Positions 59,053 through 64,000 of a DNA stretch of 64,000 nucleotides are shown here, one piece after another. The notes below the pieces were generated by a model. The model did not search any database, was not told the DNA's origin, and saw nothing but the letters and a program-made list of their open reading frames with translations. Location of the stretch: NCBI GenBank assembly GCA_963728985.1, contig CAVSME010000001.1, positions 186,001-250,000 on the forward strand, written 5' to 3'. Each line of letters opens with the position of its first letter. The stretch's first letter is position 1. The stretch comes from DASXAI01 sp963728985. GTDB taxonomy: Bacteria; Actinomycetota; Acidimicrobiia; Acidimicrobiales; Ilumatobacteraceae. Made by a program: the position numbers and the translations under genes.

Positions 59053-60148
59053 CCAGCGGACTGCGCCGCCGCAGCCGCGGCGGTGGCGGCGCGTGGCCCC
59101 GATCCGAGCTCCACGGAGCGATGGGCGCCACCACCAGGCTGGCCAGGCCGATGAGCGCGCGGTCGTAGTTCACCCGCCAGCCGGCCCAGTCCCGGAAGGC
59201 CTGGTCCCGGTCGGCCTTGATCGGCACGCCGGACGCCTCCAGCTGCCCGAGCAGGTGGTCGAACTCCTCGCGTGACACGGAGATCGGATCGTCGGGACGG
59301 GGCGCCGGGTCGTAGGCGATGCCGAAGTAGTCGGCGATGTGGCGCAGGGACAGGTAACCGGTGCGGATCAGCAGCTGGGCCTGCGGCGAGCGGGGCCGGT
59401 CGATGGTCGACGCCACCACTGCTGCGGTGTCGAGGATGCAGCCGGCGGCGGTGATCCAGCTGCGGCCGGGCTGCGGCGAACGGAAGAAGACCAGCGCCGG
59501 GTTCGACGTGTGGCTCTCCTCGATGTCGGCGAACCACGCCTCCCACTGCGCCAGTTCGGTCTCGATGTTCCGCAGCAGCCCGATGGCGTAGTACCGGCCG
59601 ATCCAGATGCTGGCCTCCGGCGGATCACCGGCACGCGCCTCGAGCATGCCGACCAGCGCCTCGCGCCGGTTGAAGGCGCTGTAGAAGCTGGGGAGGTACG
59701 AGATCATCAGGGCCACGATGCCGAGGCCGAGGCCGGCCTCGACGAACGACAGGAAGATGTGGGGCAGCCCCGGCGGCCGGTCGAAGCCGAGCGTGAGCAG
59801 CGACGAGCCGCTCACGATGAAGGCCTCCTCGAACGGCTCGAGGCCCGTGCCCCAGTAGATGAGCATGAAGGCGACGATGACGAGTGCCACCCAGAGGCCG
59901 GGGAGCAGGATCAGCCCGATCGGCGCGTAGTACGCCAACACGCGATCGCGGCTGGCGAAGGACCGTCGCTCGTGAGCGATCAGGCGGAAGAGCCGGGCCA
60001 GGGCGAGGAACTCGGCCCGCACCAGGAACGACGATTCGGCGCGCGGCAGCACCACCGTGGTGATCGCCGAGAACAGGGTGAACAGGGCGAGGGCAACGCC
60101 GGCGACCACGGCGAGCACGTGCAGGACAACCACGGCCCACTCTCGCAT
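59003..60148 (-). CDS. Membrane protein with potassium-channel-like pore motif
   Basis: A 381-residue protein with a first helix at ~5-35, two further helices around 73-100 and 125-150, and between them EEAFIVSGSSLLTLGFDRPPG, which resembles a pore helix and selectivity filter (TLGF, compare TVGYG). A large helical cytoplasmic part follows with conserved aromatic segments (YYAIGLLRNIETELAQWEAW). The C-terminal 35 residues are Pro/Arg-rich and overlap the rhomboid gene by 50 bp, so the true end is uncertain. Channel activity is inference. Confidence 0.65.
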   Translation of the reverse strand: MREWAVVVLHVLAVVAGVALALFTLFSAITTVVLPRAESSFLVRAEFLALARLFRLIAHERRSFASRDRVLAYYAPIGLILLPGLWVALVIVAFMLIYWGTGLEPFEEAFIVSGSSLLTLGFDRPPGLPHIFLSFVEAGLGLGIVALMISYLPSFYSAFNRREALVGMLEARAGDPPEASIWIGRYYAIGLLRNIETELAQWEAWFADIEESHTSNPALVFFRSPQPGRSWITAAGCILDTAAVVASTIDRPRSPQAQLLIRTGYLSLRHIADYFGIAYDPAPRPDDPISVSREEFDHLLGQLEASGVPIKADRDQAFRDWAGWRVNYDRALIGLASLVVAPIAPWSSDRGHAPPPPRLRRRSPLATNSRPPSTKPRPTPP

Positions 60149-60160
60149 GCCGCAACCGCC

Positions 60161-60285
60161 AACCCTGTGACCCCGCCAACCCCTGGATCAACCCCCCCGC
60201 CCACCCTGGAACAACCCCCCGCCCACCCTGGAACAACCCCCCCGCCAACCCTGGAACAACCCCCTGCCAACCCTGTGACACCCCG
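60161..60285 (+). repeat. Imperfect 22-23 bp tandem repeats
   Basis: CCCTGG/CCCTGT cores occur at 60163, 60181, 60204, 60226, 60249 and 60271, giving 18-23 bp spacing and a C-rich unit around CCCTGGAACAACCCCCC. The repeats fill the gap between the divergent channel-like gene and the RadC-like gene. No spacers of CRISPR type are present. Confidence 0.75.
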
Positions 60286-60343
60286 GGCGTACCGTGGGCT
60301 TCGCACTTCCCCCGGCTCCTCCCATCCGCCAGGAGGTCGTGCT

Positions 60344-60817
60344 GTGTCGCGTCCCACCCGCTCTCACCGCCATCGCCGGCGCGCGCCGATCCCGCCGGCC
60401 GGCGCCGCGCTGCGCACGCCCGACGACGCGCTGCGCGTCGTGCTCGCCGCCGTCGCCCAGCCGCCCGAGGCCGAGACCGTCGTGCTGCTACTGGATGCTC
60501 GTCATCGCGGCGGCACGTGCCTGGTGTGCCGGGGGGCGGCATCGGCCCTCCAGGTCGCCTCGCTCGTGCCCATCCTCGTGCAGGCGGCCGCGCAGGAGCC
60601 GGCGCTGGCGGCGGTCGTGCTGGCCACGGTCCGGCCCGGCGAGGGGATCGCCGTGGCCGCCGCCGAAGACGCCACCTTCGGCGCCATGCGCCACGACCTC
60701 GCCGTCGCCCGGGTCGACCTCCTCGACTGGTTCCTGCTCGACGGCGACCTCATCGCGTCGGTGGCCGAGCTGACGGGAGCGTGCTGGCGCTGGTCCGGCG
60801 CGGAGCCGTCATGGTGA
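60344..60817 (+). CDS. RadC-like JAB-fold protein without metal motif
   Basis: A 157-residue protein. TVVLLLDARHRGG, AAVVLATVRPGEG and VDLLDWFLLDGD can be laid on the RadC C-terminal domain (LLLD-RN, ILAHNHPSGD, LLDHLIIGDG) at matching spacing, but the HxH and Asp of the JAMM site are replaced by TVR (95-97). GTG 60344 has an ideal AGGAGG site 7 bp upstream. It may be an inactive relative with a binding role. Assignment is by pattern only. Confidence 0.55.
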   Translation: MSRPTRSHRHRRRAPIPPAGAALRTPDDALRVVLAAVAQPPEAETVVLLLDARHRGGTCLVCRGAASALQVASLVPILVQAAAQEPALAAVVLATVRPGEGIAVAAAEDATFGAMRHDLAVARVDLLDWFLLDGDLIASVAELTGACWRWSGAEPSW

Positions 60818-60867
60818 GGGGCCCTCCGCCGGCAATTCCGCCGGGACCAGCCGAACCCGGGTGCTAG

Positions 60868-61437
60868 ATGACGGAGGTGCTCGCCTACCTCCTCTGGCAC
60901 ACGCCGGCCGCCAGTGACCCGCGCCCGTACGAGCGGGGCCTGGCCACGTTCCATCGCGCGCTGGCGGCGGCGCCGCCGGCCGGGTTCGTGCGCTCGTGGA
61001 CGCTACGGGTCGAGCAGCCGGCGTGGTTGCCCGACGGTCCCGCTCACTACCTCGACTGGTACCTCATCGAGAGCTACACCGCCCTCGGCCAGCTGAACGA
61101 CGGCGCCGTGAGCGGCACCCGCCGCGCCGCGCACGACGACGTGGCCGCCCTCGTCCGCACCGGGACGGCGGGTCTGCTCGGGCTCGTCGGTGGCGTGGTC
61201 GACGTGCCCGCCGCGCCCACGCTCGGTCTCCTCGACAAGCCGCCCGGCCAGTCCTACGCCACGTTCCGGCCGGCACTGGCGGCCGCCGCCGAGGCGGTGC
61301 CGGGGACGGGGAGCTGGATGCGCCAGATGACATTTGGTCCGGGCCCGGAGTTCTTCGTCCTCGGGCCGGCGGGCGCGCTCCCGCCCCTACCGGCGCCCGT
61401 CACCGAACTGGGCGCCGCCATCGTCGCCACGAGCTGA
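60868..61437 (+). CDS. Hypothetical protein
   Basis: A 189-residue protein with VLAYLLWHTPAASDPRPYE at the start, WYLIESYTALGQLNDGAVSG in the middle and MRQMTFGPGPEFFVLGP near the end. No signal peptide or membrane segment. The Trp/Tyr-rich pattern suggests a compact alpha/beta protein, but I recognise no family. It is 50 bp downstream of the RadC-like gene and overlaps the DUF4031 gene by 51 bp at the 3' end. Confidence 0.7.
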   Translation: MTEVLAYLLWHTPAASDPRPYERGLATFHRALAAAPPAGFVRSWTLRVEQPAWLPDGPAHYLDWYLIESYTALGQLNDGAVSGTRRAAHDDVAALVRTGTAGLLGLVGGVVDVPAAPTLGLLDKPPGQSYATFRPALAAAAEAVPGTGSWMRQMTFGPGPEFFVLGPAGALPPLPAPVTELGAAIVATS

Positions 61438-61710
61438 GCGCCGGGCCCCCGGCGACAGGCGCAGGCCGGCGGCGCGCAACCGCACCAGCAGCTCGCGGCT
61501 CGTGACGGGCACGGCGCCGAGGGCGACGGCCTGCGCCCGGCGTTCCTCGTCGAGGTCGTAGTGGTCGCCCTGGAAGGCCCGGCGGGGCACGTCGAGGCGC
61601 GCCGCCAGGGCGTGAAGCTCGTCGAGGTCGGTGTCGCTCACCAGGTGGCACCACCGCCGTCCGCGCCACGGCCACCGGCACTCGTCGACGAGACAGGTCA
61701 CGGCAGCCAT
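61387..61710 (-). CDS. DUF4031 family protein
   Basis: A 107-residue protein. CLVDECRWPWRGRRWCHLVSD, the following DELHALAARLDVPRRAFQGDHYDL (residues ~25-48) and AVALGAVPVTSREL match DUF4031, a small family of unknown function. ATG 61710 shares bases with the divergent HD gene start (CATG). The C-terminal tail after VRLRAAGLRLS extends over the convergent gene and may be slightly long. Confidence 0.8.
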   Translation of the reverse strand: MAAVTCLVDECRWPWRGRRWCHLVSDTDLDELHALAARLDVPRRAFQGDHYDLDEERRAQAVALGAVPVTSRELLVRLRAAGLRLSPGARRSARGDDGGAQFGDGRR

Positions 61711-62341
61711 GATGGCGGGCGTGGAGGAAGAGCTGCGCGACCGCTGGGCCGCCGACGCCGGCCGCGACCGGGCCGCCACCGTCGCCCTCGACTCGCTCCT
61801 CGGCCGCTATCGCGAACCCCAACGCCACTACCACGGCAGCGCCCACGTCCTGCGGGTGCTGCGCACCGTCGACGAGATCGTGGCGGCAACGGCGGTCGCC
61901 GATCCCGCTGCGGTGCGCCTGGCGGCGTGGTACCACGACGCCATCTACGACCCGCGCGCCGGCGCCGGGGCCAACGAGGCGGCCAGCGCCGCCCTCGCCG
62001 AGCGGGACCTCGCAGAGCTGCGGATGCCGGCCGAACGGGTCGGCGCCGTCGTCCGGCTCGTGCTGGCCACGGCCACCCATCACCCCGCCGACCCCGACGA
62101 GGCGGCGCTGTGCGACGCCGACCTCGCGGTGCTGGCCGCCGACCCGGCGACGTACACCGCCTACGTGAACGGCGTGCGGGCCGAGTACGCCCACATCGAC
62201 GACGCCGGCTGGCGGGCCGGCCGGGCCGCCGTCCTGCAGTCGTTCCTGGACCGGCCCGTGCTGTTCCACACCGCCCCGATGGCCGGCCGCGACGCCGCCG
62301 CCCGAGCCAACCTCACCGCCGAGCTGGCCACGCTGACCTGA
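61709..62341 (+). CDS. HD-domain metal-dependent phosphohydrolase-like protein
   Basis: A 210-residue HD-superfamily protein. RHYHGSAHVLRVL supplies the first histidine, AAWYHDAIYDP the HD pair, then LVLATATHHP and CDADLAVLAADP the last ligands. Family members of this size are annotated as predicted metal-dependent phosphohydrolases with unknown substrate, possibly nucleotides. The start may be ATG 61709, ATG 61712 or GTG 61721; the first shares bases with the DUF4031 start. Confidence 0.85.
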   Translation: MMAGVEEELRDRWAADAGRDRAATVALDSLLGRYREPQRHYHGSAHVLRVLRTVDEIVAATAVADPAAVRLAAWYHDAIYDPRAGAGANEAASAALAERDLAELRMPAERVGAVVRLVLATATHHPADPDEAALCDADLAVLAADPATYTAYVNGVRAEYAHIDDAGWRAGRAAVLQSFLDRPVLFHTAPMAGRDAAARANLTAELATLT

Positions 62342-62367
62342 CGCCGGCGGCCCCGCCGGGCAACGCG

Positions 62368-62853
62368 TCAGGACCCTTCGGCGGTGGCCTTCATGCCTTG
62401 CAGCGTGGCGGCGATGCTCTCCTTGGCGTTGGCCGCTCGCTTGGCCACCTCGGCCTCACCACCCTGATCGATGAAGAACGACGGCTTGCGCAGCGTCCAC
62501 TGCTCGATCAGCAGCGTGCCCTCGCCGTCGGGTTGCAGCTCGTAGCGCCACAGCGCGAGGTCCATGTCCCGGCCACCGGTGACGAAGGCGTAGGCCTTCT
62601 CCTCGTCGCGCTCGATGATCTCGACGGGCGCCTTCCACTCCACGCCGTCGCGCCGGTTGATGCCGACGAACTGATCGCCGATCTTGCCCGTGCCGGGCAC
62701 GCCGTCGGCGCCCTTGCGCCAGTAGCCGCCGGTGTTCTCCGAGCTCCACTCGCCGTAGCGCTCCATGGCGACGACGAGCTCCCAGACGCGAGCGGGCGGG
62801 GCCGCGATCCGGATGGAATCGGAGTGGGTCGGCAGGTCGTCGTTCTGGCTCAC
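62368..62853 (-). CDS. SRPBCC (START-like) family protein
   Basis: A 161-residue helix-grip protein. DSIRIAAPPARVWELVVAMERYGEWS is the classical first strand and helix of polyketide-cyclase/dehydrase-type SRPBCC proteins (residues ~12-37); later come GKIGDQFVGINRRDG and LIEQWTLRKPS. These proteins bind hydrophobic ligands. It converges with the HD gene (26 bp apart). Ligand unknown. Confidence 0.85.
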   Translation of the reverse strand: MSQNDDLPTHSDSIRIAAPPARVWELVVAMERYGEWSSENTGGYWRKGADGVPGTGKIGDQFVGINRRDGVEWKAPVEIIERDEEKAYAFVTGGRDMDLALWRYELQPDGEGTLLIEQWTLRKPSFFIDQGGEAEVAKRAANAKESIAATLQGMKATAEGS

Positions 62854-62892
62854 GCGGCGCAGTCTGACATCTCCGTCACACCATGCGGCAAT

Positions 62893-63111
62893 TCAGTGGC
62901 AGGCGCAGGCCCCGCCGCACCCCATGCCGGTGGCCGGAGCCGGCAGGCCACCGGTGGACGGCCCGGTCGACACCGACGCGAAGACCGACAGCAGCCGGAC
63001 CCCGCCCGGGTGGCCGTCAGGGCAGGTGGCCGCCGACGACGACTCGCTCATGGGGCGGCGCACCTCGAAGTGGGTCTCGCAGGTGGGGCAGCGGTACTCG
63101 TAGGTGGCCAC
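62893..63111 (-). CDS. FmdB-like zinc-ribbon protein
   Basis: A 72-residue protein. MATYEYRCPTCETHFEVRRP and a second Cys-X-His knuckle (CPDGH) make the FmdB/CxxC zinc ribbon; a Gly/Cys-rich tail (CGGACACH) ends it. FmdB was first linked to formamidase operon regulation; most members have unknown function. It is 116 bp downstream of glgB, behind two hairpins. Confidence 0.85.
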   Translation of the reverse strand: MATYEYRCPTCETHFEVRRPMSESSSAATCPDGHPGGVRLLSVFASVSTGPSTGGLPAPATGMGCGGACACH

Positions 63112-63149
63112 GGCGAGAGTGTACGACTCGCCCGGTCACGCGCCAGGAG

Positions 63150-63170
63150 CGGCGCCGCAATGCGGCGCCG
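63150..63170 (-). terminator. GC-rich hairpin after glgB
   Basis: Arms 63150-63159 and 63161-63170 are perfect complements around a single A. Together with a GGCGCC hairpin at 63208-63224 it lies just downstream of the glgB stop on the minus strand and could reduce read-through to the zinc-ribbon gene. Confidence 0.5.
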
Positions 63171-63182
63171 GGCGGCTGCTCG

Positions 63183-63230
63183 CGGGATTGTCCGAGCACA
63201 GCGAGTCGGCGCCAACGAGGCGCCGCATCA
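63183..63230 (+). repeat. Dispersed copy of the 41-kb repeat element
   Basis: From ATTG at 63187 through GCGCCGCATCA at 63230, the sequence matches the second half of the 70-bp unit and the flank of its last copy with only a few changes (CCGAGCACAGCGAG core identical). It includes the glgB stop codon. This shows that the element exists outside the array. Confidence 0.65.
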
Positions 63231-64000
63231 TTGCGGCACGAGGAACAGCGCGCCGAGGGGCGGCAGCGTGAGGTTCACGCTCTGGTACCAGCCGTGCCCC
63301 TCGATCGGGGCGGTGTCGGCGCCGCCGGCGTTGCCCACGCCGCTGCCGCCGTACACGAGCGCGTCGCTGTTCAGGATCTCCCGCCACCGGCCCGGGCACG
63401 GCACGCCGACGCGATGGTTGTAGCGGGGCACGGGCGTGGCGTTGAGCACGATCAGCACCGGCCGCGCGTCGGGCGCCTGGCGCACGAAGCTGAACACCGA
63501 CTCCTCGGCGTCGTCGGCCTCCACCCAGCGCAGCGCGTCGGGCAGCGCGCCGTCGGCGTGCAGCGCCGGCTCGGCCCGCATGACGGCGTTGAGGTCAGCC
63601 ACCCATTGCGCGATGCCGGCGCCGTTGGGCTCCTCGAGGCGCCACCACTCCAGGCTCCCCTCGTGGGCCCACTCGTGGCGCTGGCCCAGCTCGCCCCCCA
63701 TGAACAGCAGCTTCTTGCCCGTCTGTGCCCACTGCCATGCCAGCAACAACCGCAGGTTGGCGTGCTGCTGCCAGTTGTCGCCGGGCATCTTGTCGAGCAG
63801 TGACCCCTTGCCGTGCACCACCTCGTCGTGCGACAGCGGCAGCACGAAGCGCTCGCTCGTGGCGTAGATGGTCCGGAACGTGAGCTCGTGGTGGTGGAAG
63901 CGGCGGTAGACGGGTGGGCGGGCGAAGTAACGCAGGGTGTCGTGCATCCACCCCATGTCCCACTTGTACGAGAAGCCGAGGCCGCCGAGGTGCACCGGAC
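63228..64000 (-). CDS. glgB: 1,4-alpha-glucan branching enzyme GlgB, C-terminal part (partial)
   Basis: The C-terminal ~257 residues of a GH13 branching enzyme; the 5' part is beyond the right edge. The frame reads PVHLGGLGFSYKWDMGWMHD, then FVLPLSHDEVVHGKGSL (the GH13 region with catalytic Asp environment DEVVHGK), LLFMGGELGQ and a C-terminal all-beta domain. GlgB introduces alpha-1,6 branches into glycogen. The stop (TCA, 63228) lies in a dispersed repeat copy. Confidence 0.94.
   Translation of the reverse strand, partial: PVHLGGLGFSYKWDMGWMHDTLRYFARPPVYRRFHHHELTFRTIYATSERFVLPLSHDEVVHGKGSLLDKMPGDNWQQHANLRLLLAWQWAQTGKKLLFMGGELGQRHEWAHEGSLEWWRLEEPNGAGIAQWVADLNAVMRAEPALHADGALPDALRWVEADDAEESVFSFVRQAPDARPVLIVLNATPVPRYNHRVGVPCPGRWREILNSDALVYGGSGVGNAGGADTAPIEGHGWYQSVNLTLPPLGALFLVPQ

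Noticed and set aside
60161..60285. CRISPR or coding repeat
   Set aside because: Units are only 22-23 bp, imperfect and without spacers; the Gly-rich peptides they encode on the minus strand have no start signal.
1..64000. tRNA, rRNA, insertion sequence, integrase or prophage genes
   Set aside because: Gaps between genes are short; none shows tRNA-like cloverleaf sequence, and no translated frame resembles a transposase, integrase or phage protein.

Overview
The window is high-GC DNA from an actinobacterium. Lineage markers are nucS (EndoMS mismatch repair), a mycothiol S-conjugate amidase (mca), an F420-type luciferase-like oxidoreductase, a LigB-type ATP-dependent DNA ligase, Ku, a wax ester synthase/DGAT and many GTG starts. 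The density of acyl-CoA enzymes, the secreted LLDTR-type protein and the absence of mobile DNA would suit an environmental member of Acidimicrobiia, but that placement is inference. Coding density is very high, with many 1-14 bp stop/start overlaps. I see no tRNA, rRNA, CRISPR, prophage or transposase.

Layout. 1-7.1 kb: the end of ettA, a small membrane protein, cysQ, a crotonase, a classical CaiB/BaiF CoA-transferase, an ABC1 kinase, a frameshifted HTH/membrane protein and nucS. 7.2-17.8 kb: a MaoC hydratase plus SDR pair, a geranylgeranyl-reductase-like flavoprotein, an M20 peptidase behind a strong leader hairpin, an F420 oxidoreductase, LigB, DUF2889, a crotonase, a frameshifted secreted protein and a TauE/SafE permease. 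17.8-26.8 kb: a WYL regulator with a clean operator-like dyad, a biotin-carrier/carboxyltransferase fusion, a frameshifted aldo/keto reductase, an amidohydrolase, a divergent CoA-transferase/crotonase pair that both look circularly permuted, and lhgO. 27.1-32.0 kb: a leftward directon running Ku, coiled-coil protein, DUF4235, lipoprotein, divergent NRAMP transporter, two PRC-barrel-type proteins and a CBM48 protein.

32.0-44 kb: a DUF2231-Rieske protein, a desaturase, a zinc ribbon, an acyl-CoA synthetase, a Bax-inhibitor-1-like protein, an acyl-CoA dehydrogenase, LapA, SnoaL-like, alpha/beta hydrolase, EthD, a RecB-like nuclease and a PAP2 phosphatase, then an array of six 70-bp repeats, a DsbA-like protein and WS/DGAT. 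44-52.3 kb: an SDR, an S9 peptidase, nudC, a thiolase, a hot-dog protein and a large secreted DUF4038 glycosidase-like protein. 52.3-64 kb: an AbiEi-like protein, a nuclease, YdjC, an SCP2-like fragment, mca, a PEBP lipoprotein, a GNAT, membrane proteins, a thioesterase, a frameshifted rhomboid, a channel-like protein, a RadC-like protein lacking its metal motif, DUF4031, an HD protein, SRPBCC, an FmdB zinc ribbon and the end of glgB.

Functionally the region is dominated by acyl-CoA chemistry (activation, dehydrogenation, hydration, thiolysis, CoA transfer, carboxylation, wax/TAG synthesis), with scattered DNA-repair genes and cell-surface proteins. At least six single-base frame breaks occur in otherwise coherent genes, which points to residual indel errors in the assembly rather than a degrading region.
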